Shown piece after piece: positions 1 through 7,870 of a stretch of 64,000 bases of DNA. This DNA comes from Iamia sp. SCSIO 61187 (GTDB taxonomy: Bacteria > Actinomycetota > Acidimicrobiia > Acidimicrobiales > Iamiaceae): assembly GCF_019443745.1 (NCBI RefSeq), contig NZ_CP050948.1, positions 1,860,001-1,924,000 of the forward strand, given 5' to 3'. The translations under genes were made by a program, and so were the position numbers. The notes beneath the pieces are model-generated. The model searched no databases. It worked only from the letters and a program-made list of their open reading frames with translations, and had not been told where the DNA came from. Numbering within the stretch: position 1 is the first letter of the stretch; the number at the start of each line of letters is the position of its first letter.

Positions 1-429
1 CCCCGCCCCGTCCAGCTCGGCGGACCCCCGGTCTGGGTCGGTGGATCGTCGGCCCCCGCCGTCCGACGTGCGGCCCAGCGGGGCGACGGGTGGCTGCCGC
101 AGGGCCCCTTCGGGCCCGACGAGGTCGCCCGCCTGCGCGACGCGCTCGTCGCCGCCGGCCGCGAGGGCGACCCGTTCGACGTCGGGGCCCTGGCCGGACC
201 CGTCTACGTCGGCGAGCCGACGTGGGACGTCGGGCGGTGCATCTCGGGCCCCCCCGAGAAGGTGGCCCACATCCTGGCCAAGCTGGCCGGCCTGGGGGCC
301 CTGCAGGTCCAGGTCCGGCCCCGGTCCCGCGACGTGGGGGAGATGGTCGACCAGGTCGAGCGGATCGGCGCCGAGGTCCTCCCGCTGCTGGCCGAGGTCC
401 GCCCCCGCCCCCTCTTCGACGCAGTCTGA
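1..429 (+). CDS. LLM class flavin-dependent oxidoreductase, C-terminal fragment
   Basis: Open from the left edge in frame 1 to TGA at 427-429, about 142 residues. The segment PPVWVGGSSAPAVRRAAQRG followed by DGWLP is the typical C-terminal barrel stretch of bacterial luciferase-like monooxygenases, which use reduced FMN or F420 to oxidise small organic substrates. The N-terminal two thirds lie outside the window, so cofactor and substrate cannot be inferred. It is followed 10 nt later by an SDR gene on the same strand and probably shares its transcript. Confidence 0.8.
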   Translation, partial: PRPVQLGGPPVWVGGSSAPAVRRAAQRGDGWLPQGPFGPDEVARLRDALVAAGREGDPFDVGALAGPVYVGEPTWDVGRCISGPPEKVAHILAKLAGLGALQVQVRPRSRDVGEMVDQVERIGAEVLPLLAEVRPRPLFDAV

Positions 430-439
430 AGGAGCTCCG

Positions 440-1219
440 ATGCTGTTCGACGGCAAGGTCGCCATCGTGTCCGGCTCGGGCCCGGGCATGGGTCGAGAGA
501 TCGCCCTGGCCCTGGCCCGCGAAGGCGCGGACGTCGCCGTGGCCGCCCGGCGCCACGACAAGGTCGCCCGCGTCGCCGAGAAGATCGAGGCGCTGGGTCG
601 CCGGGCGCTGCCCGTGCGCTGCGACGTCACCGACCCGGACCAGTGTCGAGAGCTGGCCGACCGCACCGCCGCCGAGCTCGGTGGCATCGACGTGCTCGTC
701 AACAACGCCTACCACGACGGCGACTTCGCCAAGGTGGTCGACGCCGACCTGAGCACCTGGCAGACCACGATCGACGTCAACCTCTTCGGCGCGGTCCACA
801 TGACCCGGGCCGTGCACCCGCACATGAAGCAGCGAGGCGGGGGCCGGATCGTCATGGTCAACACCATGTCGACCGAGCGCGTCGCCGAGGGCTTCGGCAT
901 CTACGCGGCATCGAAGTCGGCGCTCAAGTCGATCACCCGCACCCTGGCCAAGGAGCTGGGCCCCGACGGCATCCGGGTCAACGGCGTGCACCCGGGCTAC
1001 ATCTGGGGGCCGTCGGTGAAGTGGTACTTCGAGCAGCAGGCCGAGGAGCGGGGCATCACCCCCGAGGACGTCTACGCCGAGGTCGCCGGCCAGACCGCCC
1101 TCGGCTACATCCCCGACGCCGCCGAGATCGCCGGCGTCGTCCTCCTGCTCGCCTCCGACCTGGCCCGCTGCGTCACCGGCCAGGCCCTGGGCGCCAACGC
1201 CGGCCAGGTCTTCCACTGA
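440..1219 (+). CDS. SDR family NAD(P)-dependent oxidoreductase
   Basis: A 259-residue short-chain dehydrogenase/reductase. The Rossmann motif appears as SGSGPGMG at about residues 11-18, the usual NNAG is NNAY, and the catalytic YxxxK is Y155/K159. ATG 440 is chosen because a GGAG ribosome site lies at 431-434 and the fold begins immediately after it (MLFDGKVAIV); upstream in-frame sequence is low complexity. The C-terminal CVTGQALGANAG is the family's end signature. It probably oxidises or reduces an alcohol/ketone intermediate of a catabolic pathway; substrate unknown. It follows the luciferase-like gene closely. Confidence 0.88.
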   Translation: MLFDGKVAIVSGSGPGMGREIALALAREGADVAVAARRHDKVARVAEKIEALGRRALPVRCDVTDPDQCRELADRTAAELGGIDVLVNNAYHDGDFAKVVDADLSTWQTTIDVNLFGAVHMTRAVHPHMKQRGGGRIVMVNTMSTERVAEGFGIYAASKSALKSITRTLAKELGPDGIRVNGVHPGYIWGPSVKWYFEQQAEERGITPEDVYAEVAGQTALGYIPDAAEIAGVVLLLASDLARCVTGQALGANAGQVFH

Positions 1220-1258
1220 CAGCAGGACACGCTCCCGCCCGGGGGGTAGACCGATCCC

Positions 1259-1792
1259 ATGGACGCCGCCATCGACATCCGTCCGACGTTCAACCCGCTG
1301 AACTTCATCGCCGCGTCGTGCCCGGTCCGGGCCCACGTCGACGGGCTGGGCCCGTTCCGCCTCGCATGGAACCGGCCCCTGCGCATCCCGGTGCCGGCGG
1401 GAGACCACATGGCGGTCGTGTGGTCGAGCTACCTGCTGTTCCGCCACCTGGGCGTCGCCCACGCCCTGGTGCACCTCGAACCCGGCCAGGTCGTGGGGCT
1501 GTCGTGGGAGATGCCGCTGACCGCCATCAGCTCCAGCTCCATGGCCGCCATCCCCGTCGGTCGACCGTTCGGCCTGGCCGTCCCGGACCTCGGCCCCCTG
1601 CCCCCGAGCCCCGGCAACCGCGTCGTGTGGCCGCCGCACCCGGTCGAGCCCCTGACCGACGTCGCCGCCGACGCCCCCGCCGGCCAGTGGGCGCCCGACC
1701 CCACGGGGCGCTTCCCCCACCGGTGGTGGGATGGGGCCCGCTGGACCGACGCCGTCTCGGACGGCGCGACCACCTCGTCCGACCCGATCTGA
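1259..1792 (+). CDS. Hypothetical protein with C-terminal DUF2510-like motif
   Basis: A 177-residue protein. The last 40 residues contain GQWAPDPTGRFPHRWWDGAR, the tryptophan-rich PxWxxDPxGxxxxRxWDGxxWT pattern of DUF2510, normally found at the ends of actinobacterial membrane proteins. The first 130 residues (start MDAAIDIRPTFNP) show no family I recognise and no clear transmembrane helix. Function unknown. It stands 39 nt after the SDR and 22 nt before the EthD gene, so it may be part of the same transcription unit. Confidence 0.7.
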   Translation: MDAAIDIRPTFNPLNFIAASCPVRAHVDGLGPFRLAWNRPLRIPVPAGDHMAVVWSSYLLFRHLGVAHALVHLEPGQVVGLSWEMPLTAISSSSMAAIPVGRPFGLAVPDLGPLPPSPGNRVVWPPHPVEPLTDVAADAPAGQWAPDPTGRFPHRWWDGARWTDAVSDGATTSSDPI

Positions 1793-1814
1793 CCCACCCC
1801 GCACGGAGAGAACG

Positions 1815-2153
1815 ATGATCACCCTGCACGCCCTGCTGGTCCGCCGGCCCGACCTCAGCCACGACGAGTTCCTCGCCTACTGGCACGGGACCCACGGCCC
1901 CCTCATCCGGGACGACCCGGCCCTGGCCCGGCACCTGCTGAGCTACCAGCAGTTCCCGGCCACGCCCGAGGCCGGGAAGCTGGGCCTCGGCACCTACGAC
2001 GGCATCACCGTGCAGACCTTCGCCGACTGGGACGCCTTCTGGGCCTTCGCCACCCAGCCCGAGTCCCAGCGCATGAACGACGACATGGCCAACTTCCTCG
2101 ACGCGGACAGGCTGCAGGTCACGGTGACCGCCGACCCCGTGGTCGTCGTCTGA
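1815..2153 (+). CDS. EthD domain-containing protein
   Basis: A 112-residue single-domain protein of the dimeric alpha/beta-barrel type. The N-terminal MITLHALLVRRPDLSHDEF and YWHGTHGPLI match the EthD signature; the family is often encoded beside oxidoreductases and dehydrogenases. ATG 1815 is preceded by GGAGAG at 1804-1809 and gives the standard family length. The stop codon overlaps the start of the next SDR by one base (TGATG at 2151-2155), indicating translational coupling. Its biochemical role is not established; a small catabolic enzyme or monooxygenase accessory is likely. Confidence 0.82.
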   Translation: MITLHALLVRRPDLSHDEFLAYWHGTHGPLIRDDPALARHLLSYQQFPATPEAGKLGLGTYDGITVQTFADWDAFWAFATQPESQRMNDDMANFLDADRLQVTVTADPVVVV

Positions 2154-2935
2154 TGGAGCTCGACTTCGACCGCCGGGTCGCCCTGGTGACCGGGGGCGGC
2201 TCGGGCATCGGGGCCGAGGTCGCCCGGCGGCTGGCGCGGGGCGGCGCCCGGGTCGCCATCCTCGACCGTCGCCCGGAGGGCGCCGCCGCCGTGGCCGAGG
2301 AGGTCGGCGGGATCGCCATCACCGGCGACGTCGCCGTCACCGCGGAGGTCGAGGCCGCCGTGGCCCAGACGGTCGAGCAGCTGGGCGAGATCGACGTCTT
2401 GATCCCCAACGCCGGCATCGGCACGGCCAAGGCATTGTGGGACTACACCGACAAGGAGTGGGACCTGCTCGTCGGGGTCAACCTCACGGGCACGTTCACC
2501 TGCCTGCGGGCCGTGATCCCCCGGATGATGGCAGGCGCCGGCGGCACCGTCGTCAACGTGGCCTCGCTGACCGGCGTCCGCCCGACGATGGGGGAGGGGC
2601 CGTACTCGGCGGCCAAGGCCGGCGTGATCGCCCTCACCATGTCGGCGGCCATGGAGGCGGCGCCCACCGTGCGGGTCAACTGCGTGGCCCCGGGCATGGT
2701 CCGCACCCCGCTCACCCGGATGGTCACCGACAACCCCACCTGGCTGGCCGGGGCCGAGGCCGGCACCCCGCTGGCCCGCATCGGCGACGCCGGCGAGGTG
2801 GCCGACGTGGTCGCGTTCCTGGCCTCGGACGCCTCCAGCTACATCACCGGCCAGACGATCGTGGTCGACGGGGGCAGCGTGCTGCCCAGCCTCCAGTCCG
2901 ACGCCCTGCTGCGCGCCATCTCCGGCACGATCTGA
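2153..2935 (+). CDS. SDR family oxidoreductase
   Basis: A 260-residue classical SDR. TGGGSGIG forms the nucleotide-binding glycine motif, with an acidic residue at the end of beta-2 (AILDRR) favouring NAD. NAG (NAGIG) and catalytic Y151/K155 (YSAAK) are present. The end ITGQTIVVDGG is the usual C-terminal signature. The start overlaps the EthD stop by one base, so the two are probably co-translated. Specific substrate cannot be read from the sequence; context suggests an alcohol or hydroxyacyl intermediate. Confidence 0.9.
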   Translation: MELDFDRRVALVTGGGSGIGAEVARRLARGGARVAILDRRPEGAAAVAEEVGGIAITGDVAVTAEVEAAVAQTVEQLGEIDVLIPNAGIGTAKALWDYTDKEWDLLVGVNLTGTFTCLRAVIPRMMAGAGGTVVNVASLTGVRPTMGEGPYSAAKAGVIALTMSAAMEAAPTVRVNCVAPGMVRTPLTRMVTDNPTWLAGAEAGTPLARIGDAGEVADVVAFLASDASSYITGQTIVVDGGSVLPSLQSDALLRAISGTI

Positions 2936-2948
2936 CCCTCATCGCCGG

Positions 2949-2954
2949 TAGGTT
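2949..2954 (+). promoter_or_regulatory. -10-like element of leaderless MFS gene
   Basis: TAGGTT ends 6 nt before the GTG at 2961, and no Shine-Dalgarno is visible. This spacing places the transcription start at or next to the start codon. Confidence 0.5.
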
Positions 2955-2960
2955 CGGCGC

Positions 2961-4475
2961 GTGAGCCCGGTCGAGCCCGCGCTGGTGCCGCCCGAGGACG
3001 GGCTGCGGCTGGACTCGGCCGCCGGGCGCTGGGTCATGCTCACGACGGTCCTCGGCTCGGGGATCGCCTTCCTCGACGGCACGGTCATCAACGTGGCCCT
3101 GCCCACCATCGGCCGGGAGCTGGACGCCTCGTTCGCCGGGCTGAGCTGGATCGCCAACGGCTACCTCGTCACCCTCGCCTCGCTGATCCTGGTGGGTGGC
3201 TCGGTCGGCGACCGGCTGGGCCGCAAGCGGGTCTACCTGGCCGGGGCCGGCGCCTTCGCCCTGGCCTCGCTGATGTGCGGGATGGCCCCGAACGTCCCCC
3301 TGCTGGTGGTGGCCCGGGCCTTCCAGGGGGTGGCCGGCGCCTTCCTGGTGCCCGGCAGCCTGGCCCTCATCCAGACCACCTTCCACCCCGACGACCGGGC
3401 CCGGGCCATCGGGGCCTGGTCCGGGCTGGCCGGCATCACCACCGCCATCGGCCCGTTCCTGGGCGGGTGGCTGGTCGAGGCCGCCTCCTGGCGGTGGGTC
3501 TTCCTCCTGAACCTGCCCATGGCCGCAGTCGTGATCCTGGTCGGCCAGCGCCACCTGCTCGAGTCCCGGGACCCCACCATCGAGGGCCGGCCCGACCTCC
3601 CCGGCGCCGCCCTGGGCGCCCTGGGCCTGGCCGCCTCGACCTACGGTCTGATCCAGGAGGACGTCGTCGTGGGCCTGGTCGGCCTCGCCGTGCTGGCCAC
3701 CTTCGTGGTGGTCGAGGCCCGGACGGCGCACCCCATGCTCCCGCTCGGGATCTTCCGGTCACGCCAGTTCTCCGGGGCCAACGCCGTGACCTTCGCCGTC
3801 TACGCCGCCCTCTCGGCCGTGCTGTTCCTGCTCAGCCTGGTGCTCCAGCAGGCGCTCGGCTACTCGCCCCTCGCCGCCGGCGCCGCCACCGTCCCGCTGA
3901 CGCTGGTGATGCTGGCCCTGTCCTCCCGCAGCGGCGCACTGGCCCAGCGCATCGGGCCACGGATCCCGATGACGCTCGGCCCCCTGGGCATCGCCGCCGG
4001 CATGGTCCTGATGCTCCGGATCGACACCGGCGGGACCTACCTCGCACAGGTCCTCCCCGCCCTGCTCGTGTTCTCCGGCGGCCTGGTGCTCACCGTCGCC
4101 CCGCTGACGTCGACCGTCCTGGCCGCCGCCGACGCCCGCCACGCCGGGGTCGCCTCCGGGGTGAACAACGCCGTGTCGCGCGCCGCTGGGCTGATCGCCG
4201 TGGCCGGCCTCCCGATCATCGCCGGGTTCGACGCCTCCGCCGCCGTGGGCGGCGAGACGCTCGTCGACGGCTTCCACCGAGCGACGGTGGTCGGCGCCGC
4301 GGTGGTCCTCGTCGGCGCCGCCATCGCGTGGCTCACCATCCGCTCCGACGTGCTGGAGGTGGCCGCGGGGGAGGACGCCAAGGCCGAGGAGGACGAGGCC
4401 GCGGTGGAGGCGTGCTTCTCGTGTGCGGTCTCCTCCCCGCCCACCCCCCACCGCGAGCGGGCTCCGATGAAGTAG
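2961..4475 (+). CDS. MFS transporter, DHA2 family (14-TM drug:H+ antiporter type)
   Basis: A 504-residue integral membrane protein of the major facilitator superfamily. The first helices carry FLDGTVINVALPTIGRELDA, the N-terminal signature of the EmrB/QacA (DHA2) branch, followed by GDRLGRKRVYLAGA (motif A) and about 14 hydrophobic segments. The likely job is proton-coupled export of an amphipathic compound across the cytoplasmic membrane. The C-terminus ends in an acidic, cytoplasmic-looking tail (AKAEEDEAAVEA). The stop codon lies inside a KstR-like palindrome that controls the next gene. Substrate unknown. Confidence 0.88.
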   Translation: MSPVEPALVPPEDGLRLDSAAGRWVMLTTVLGSGIAFLDGTVINVALPTIGRELDASFAGLSWIANGYLVTLASLILVGGSVGDRLGRKRVYLAGAGAFALASLMCGMAPNVPLLVVARAFQGVAGAFLVPGSLALIQTTFHPDDRARAIGAWSGLAGITTAIGPFLGGWLVEAASWRWVFLLNLPMAAVVILVGQRHLLESRDPTIEGRPDLPGAALGALGLAASTYGLIQEDVVVGLVGLAVLATFVVVEARTAHPMLPLGIFRSRQFSGANAVTFAVYAALSAVLFLLSLVLQQALGYSPLAAGAATVPLTLVMLALSSRSGALAQRIGPRIPMTLGPLGIAAGMVLMLRIDTGGTYLAQVLPALLVFSGGLVLTVAPLTSTVLAAADARHAGVASGVNNAVSRAAGLIAVAGLPIIAGFDASAAVGGETLVDGFHRATVVGAAVVLVGAAIAWLTIRSDVLEVAAGEDAKAEEDEAAVEACFSCAVSSPPTPHRERAPMK

Positions 4476-4486
4476 AACCTGTTCTC
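4473..4486 (+). promoter_or_regulatory. KstR-like operator (13 of 14 positions, with flanking symmetry)
   Basis: TAGAACCTGTTCTC contains a perfect AGAAC-NN-GTTCT inverted repeat and fits TNNAACNNGTTNNA except for the last base. It overlaps the MFS stop codon and lies 27 nt upstream of the next start. Established knowledge: the 14-bp TnnAACnnGTTnnA palindrome is the site of KstR, the TetR-type repressor of cholesterol catabolism in mycobacteria. Assignment to a KstR homologue here is inference. Confidence 0.6.
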
Positions 4487-4513
4487 GTTCGCGAGCGAGC
4501 CGAGGAGCAGGTC

Positions 4514-5308
4514 ATGGCGCAAGAGGTGGGCACGGGCAAGAGCCGCCGGGGACGACCGGTCGAGCTGGGGGGCGCCCTCGTCACCCTGGTCGAGCCGCAC
4601 CAGGGCCACGAGGTGGCCTACAACCGCTGGTACGAGCGGGACCACTTCTACGCCGGCTGCATGCTCGGGGCGTGGACGATCAGCGGGGCTCGCTTCGTCG
4701 CCACCCGGGACCTCAAGGACCTGCGGGCGCCCGACAGCACCGTCGCCCCCGACCCCCTCGACGGGTCGTACCTGTCGCTCTACTGGATCGTCGCCGGCAA
4801 GTTCGGCGAGTGGATGGACTGGGGCACCCGCCAGGTCCGGCACCTGATCGACTCCGACCGGATGTTCGAGCACCGCGACCACGTCCACACCGTGATGTAC
4901 CGCTTCGCCGGCGAGGTCCCCGGCCGCGAGGACGGGGTGCCGGTCGAGCTCGCCCTCGACCACCGCTCGCCGTCGCTCGTGATGACCGTCGTCGACCGGG
5001 CCGAGGGCGTCGACTCCGCCGCCGTCGCCGCCTGGTGGGGGGACCACGCCCCGGGCCACGAGGTCACGGCCGTGTTCGACCCCGTGCCCATGCCGACCGA
5101 CGCGCCGAGCGACGTCCCCGCCGAGCGCACCGCGGATCGGACCCTCTTGCTGGCCTTCGTCGACGACGACGTGGCCCCGGGATGGGCCGACACGTGGGCC
5201 GCCGTCCCCGCCGGCCTGGCCGAGGCGGGCCTGGGCACCGCCGCCTTCCACGGCCCGTTCAAGGGCACCGTCCCCGGCACCGACACCTACGCCGACCAGC
5301 TCCGCTGA
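4514..5308 (+). CDS. Conserved hypothetical protein, possible dimeric alpha/beta-barrel fold
   Basis: A 264-residue soluble protein, start MAQEVGTGKSRRGRPVELGG. ATG 4514 has GAGGAG at 4502-4507. The stretch VTLVEPHQGHEVAYNRWYER with following DHFYAG resembles EthD/Dabb-type barrels, and a second half (SLVMTVVDRAEGVDSAAVAA) looks like a second copy of the same fold. No catalytic motif is recognised. The KstR-like site just upstream suggests a role in lipid or steroid catabolism. A precise function cannot be given. Confidence 0.6.
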   Translation: MAQEVGTGKSRRGRPVELGGALVTLVEPHQGHEVAYNRWYERDHFYAGCMLGAWTISGARFVATRDLKDLRAPDSTVAPDPLDGSYLSLYWIVAGKFGEWMDWGTRQVRHLIDSDRMFEHRDHVHTVMYRFAGEVPGREDGVPVELALDHRSPSLVMTVVDRAEGVDSAAVAAWWGDHAPGHEVTAVFDPVPMPTDAPSDVPAERTADRTLLLAFVDDDVAPGWADTWAAVPAGLAEAGLGTAAFHGPFKGTVPGTDTYADQLR

Positions 5309-5382
5309 CGGCAGGTCGGTCGGCCGCCACCGGATGGGTGGCGCGCTGACCATCTCCGGCGGGACGTGACCGGCCGGCCTGA

Positions 5383-5388
5383 CAGGCT
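5383..5388 (+). promoter_or_regulatory. -10-like element in front of GNAT gene
   Basis: CAGGCT ends 6 nt before a GTG at 5395. The same arrangement occurs before GTG 53717 (CAGGCT) and GTG 32288 (CAGACT). It marks 5395 as the likely ancestral start of the tandem GNAT protein even though the frame is now interrupted. Confidence 0.4.
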
Positions 5389-5441
5389 GAGGGCGTGACC
5401 GTCCTCGCCGGGACCTGACCTGGCCGCGGTGGACCGAGCGG

Positions 5442-6572
5442 TTGCTGGTCCGGCCGGCCACGCCCGACGACGCCGCGGCGTGCTGGGCATACAACCGGCT
5501 TCCGGAGGTCGCCGAGTGGCGCGACGCCCCGGCGACCGACGAGGCGACCTTCACGGCGCGCTTCGTGGAGCGGATCGACGGGCAGCTGGTCGCCGAGCTC
5601 GACGCCCGGGTCATCGCCGAACTGGGCGTGCGGACCAAGGCCCCGTACGCCCAGCAGGGCGTGCCCGTCCCCGAGGGGGTGGTCGACGCCGAGCTGGGCT
5701 GGGCCTTCGACCCGGCCGTGCACGGCCGGGGGCTGGCCACCGAAGCGGCGCTCGAGATGCTGGCCATCGCCTTCGACGGCCTCGGCGCCCGGCGGGTCGC
5801 GGCCGACTGCTTCGTCGCCAACGAACCGTCGTGGCGGCTGATGGAGCGGATCGGGATGCGACGTGAGGGCCACATGGTCCGCGACAGCCTCCACCGGAGC
5901 GGCCGCTGGCTCGACTGGTACGGCTACGCGCTGCTGCGGTCGGAGTGGGAGGCCCGGCCGGCCGGCTGGGCCCCGCCCCGTCGGCCGTCGCTCGGTGACG
6001 TCGCCTGGCCGCGGTGGACCGATCGCCTTCTGATCCGTCGGGCCACGGCCGGCGACGTGCCCGCCGTTCGGGCCTGGTCCGACGACCCGCAGGTGTCGGA
6101 GTGGGAGACCGCAGTGCAGCACGACGAGCCGTCGTTCGCCGCTCGCTGGGCCGACCCGGCCCGGCTTCCGGTGCGGCTCGTGGTCGAGGAGGAGGGCGCC
6201 GTCGTCGGCGAGCTGATGCTGCTCGTCCAGGACGGTGAGGCCCAGGCCGAGGTGGAGGACGTGGCCGCCGGGTGCGAGGGCGTGCTCGGCTGGTCCTTCG
6301 CCGCCGCCGTCCACGGGCGGGGCCTGGCCACGGAGGCGGCCGCTGACCTGGTGCGGGTGGCCTTCGCCGAGCTGGGTCTGCGCCGGGTCACGGCGTCGTG
6401 CTTCGCCGACAACGTCCCGTCGTGGCGGTTGATGGAGCGCCTCGGGATGCGACGGGAGCAGCACGTCGTGTCCGGTGCCCTGCACCGCACGCACGGCTGG
6501 GTCGACGGCTACGGATACGCCCTCCTGGTCGACGAGTGGCGGGCCGCAGCAGGCGGCTCCGCCCGAACCTGA
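5442..6572 (+). CDS. Tandem GNAT N-acetyltransferase (two RimJ/RimL-type domains), 5' end apparently frameshifted
   Basis: A 376-residue protein of two homologous GNAT domains, about residues 1-175 and 187-370. Each has an acetyl-CoA loop (VHGRGLATEAA in both) and the end motif PSWRLMERxGMRRE. The second domain is preceded by GDVAWPRWTDRLLIRRAT; the same block, GDLTWPRWTERLLVRPAT, precedes the first but only in the frame reached from 5412. Upstream GTG 5395 reads MTVLAG and then hits TGA at 5416. One extra G at 5410-5412 would join them. TTG 5442 is therefore a default start. Probably acetylates a protein N-terminus or small amine; substrate unknown. Confidence 0.75.
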   Translation: MLVRPATPDDAAACWAYNRLPEVAEWRDAPATDEATFTARFVERIDGQLVAELDARVIAELGVRTKAPYAQQGVPVPEGVVDAELGWAFDPAVHGRGLATEAALEMLAIAFDGLGARRVAADCFVANEPSWRLMERIGMRREGHMVRDSLHRSGRWLDWYGYALLRSEWEARPAGWAPPRRPSLGDVAWPRWTDRLLIRRATAGDVPAVRAWSDDPQVSEWETAVQHDEPSFAARWADPARLPVRLVVEEEGAVVGELMLLVQDGEAQAEVEDVAAGCEGVLGWSFAAAVHGRGLATEAAADLVRVAFAELGLRRVTASCFADNVPSWRLMERLGMRREQHVVSGALHRTHGWVDGYGYALLVDEWRAAAGGSART

Positions 6573-6583
6573 CGGGTCGTCAG
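6569..6583 (+). promoter_or_regulatory. Palindromic operator CTGACGNNNCGTCAG, copy 1
   Basis: CTGACGGGTCGTCAG is a perfect 6-bp inverted repeat with a 3-bp centre, overlapping the GNAT stop codon and lying about where a -35 would be for the TACGAT at 6593. It is the exact reverse complement of the copy at 14293. A TetR-type operator is the likeliest reading; the regulator is unknown. Confidence 0.6.
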
Positions 6584-6592
6584 ATCCGGGGG

Positions 6593-6598
6593 TACGAT
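6593..6598 (+). promoter_or_regulatory. -10-like element of leaderless amidohydrolase gene
   Basis: TACGAT ends 6 nt before ATG 6605 with no ribosome site between; the palindrome at 6569-6583 lies 9 nt upstream. Confidence 0.5.
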
Positions 6599-6604
6599 CG
6601 TCAC

Positions 6605-7804
6605 ATGGCCCCCGCCGACGACTTCCCGAAGATCATCTCGGTCGACGACCACGTCATCGAGCACCGCACGGTGTGGCTCGACCGGCTGCCGAAGGAGTAC
6701 CACGACGTCGGGCCCCGCACGATCCAGGAGCGGGGGACGATGAAGTACGTCGGCGGCGTGTTCAGCTACGAGCCGTCCGACGACGGCGAGCTGTGCGACT
6801 GGTGGCTCTACGAGGACAAGAAGATCCCCCAGACCCGCCTCTCGGCCGCCGTCGGGTTCGACCGCGACGAGGTCAAGGTCACCGGCATCACCTACGAGGA
6901 GATGCGCAAGGGCTGCTGGGACCCGAAGGCCCGCCTCGAGGACATGGACGCCAACTGGACCGAGGCCCAGATGTGCTTCCCCTCGTTCCCCCGGTTCTGC
7001 GGGCAGACCTTCATGGAGGCGTCCGACAAGGTCCTCGCCGACCTGTGCGTGAAGGCCTACAACGACTGGATGGTCGAGGAGTGGTGCGGCGACTCCGGCG
7101 GCCGGCTGATCCCGCTGACCATCACCCACCTGTGGGACGCCGACCTGGCCGCCGCCGAGGTCCGGCGCAACGCCGACCGGGGCGTCCGGGCCGTCTGCTT
7201 CAGCGAGATCCCGCCCTACCTCGGCCTCCCGTCGATCCACACCGACTACTGGGAGCCCTTCTTCCGGGCCTGCGCCGAGACCGGCACCGTGATCAACATG
7301 CACATCGGCTCGTCGTCGAAGATGCCGTCCACCTCCGCCGACGCCCCCGCCGCGGTGGGGTCGACGCTCACCTTCGGCAACGCCATGAGCTCGATGACCG
7401 ACTGGCTGTTCTCGGGCTGGCTGGAGAAGCTGCCCACCCTGAAGCTGGCCTACAGCGAGGGCCAGATCGGGTGGATCCCCTACATCCTCGAGCGGGCCGA
7501 CAACGTCTGGGAGGAGAACCGGGCGTGGGGCGGCGTGGCCGACATCGTGCCCGAGCCGCCGTCGACCTACTACTACCGCCAGATCTACGGCTGCTTCTTC
7601 GACGACGTCTACGGGCTCGAGAACATCGAGAAGTGCGGCATCGACAACATCTGCTTCGAGACCGACTACCCGCACTCCGACTCGACCTGGCCCAAGAGCC
7701 GCGAGGTCGGCGAGAAGCTGATGGGCAACCTGCCCGAGGACGTGGTCCGCAAGCTCGTCCGGGGCAACGCCATCGAGATGCTCGGCCTCGACTTCGCGCC
7801 CTAG
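6605..7804 (+). CDS. Amidohydrolase family protein (COG2159-type metal-dependent hydrolase)
   Basis: A 399-residue TIM-barrel hydrolase of the amidohydrolase-2 group, related to ACMS decarboxylase. It starts MAPADDFPKIISVDDHVIEH, where the usual N-terminal HxH metal motif is replaced by a DDH form common in actinobacterial members. Later MHIGSSS and the C-terminal FETDYPHSDSTWP (Asp/His) are typical active-site strands. Likely hydrolyses or decarboxylates a ring-derived acid, often in steroid or aromatic catabolism loci. Its promoter carries the CTGACG palindrome. ATG 6605 is supported by the leaderless -10 and by the fold start. Confidence 0.85.
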   Translation: MAPADDFPKIISVDDHVIEHRTVWLDRLPKEYHDVGPRTIQERGTMKYVGGVFSYEPSDDGELCDWWLYEDKKIPQTRLSAAVGFDRDEVKVTGITYEEMRKGCWDPKARLEDMDANWTEAQMCFPSFPRFCGQTFMEASDKVLADLCVKAYNDWMVEEWCGDSGGRLIPLTITHLWDADLAAAEVRRNADRGVRAVCFSEIPPYLGLPSIHTDYWEPFFRACAETGTVINMHIGSSSKMPSTSADAPAAVGSTLTFGNAMSSMTDWLFSGWLEKLPTLKLAYSEGQIGWIPYILERADNVWEENRAWGGVADIVPEPPSTYYYRQIYGCFFDDVYGLENIEKCGIDNICFETDYPHSDSTWPKSREVGEKLMGNLPEDVVRKLVRGNAIEMLGLDFAP

Positions 7805-7812
7805 CGGCGGCG

Positions 7813-7843
7813 AGGACGCGACGTGCCTGGCACGTCGCGTCCT
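7813..7843. terminator. Perfect 15-bp-stem palindrome between convergent genes
   Basis: Left arm 7813-7827, single central T, right arm 7829-7843, fully complementary, with core GTGCCTGGCAC. It sits between the convergent amidohydrolase (ends 7804) and acyl-CoA dehydrogenase (ends 7871). It could act as a bidirectional terminator, but there is no U-tract. The core is shared with the palindrome at 24324. Confidence 0.55.
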
Positions 7844-7870
7844 GACCGGCACCTCGTGGTCGTGACCGGG

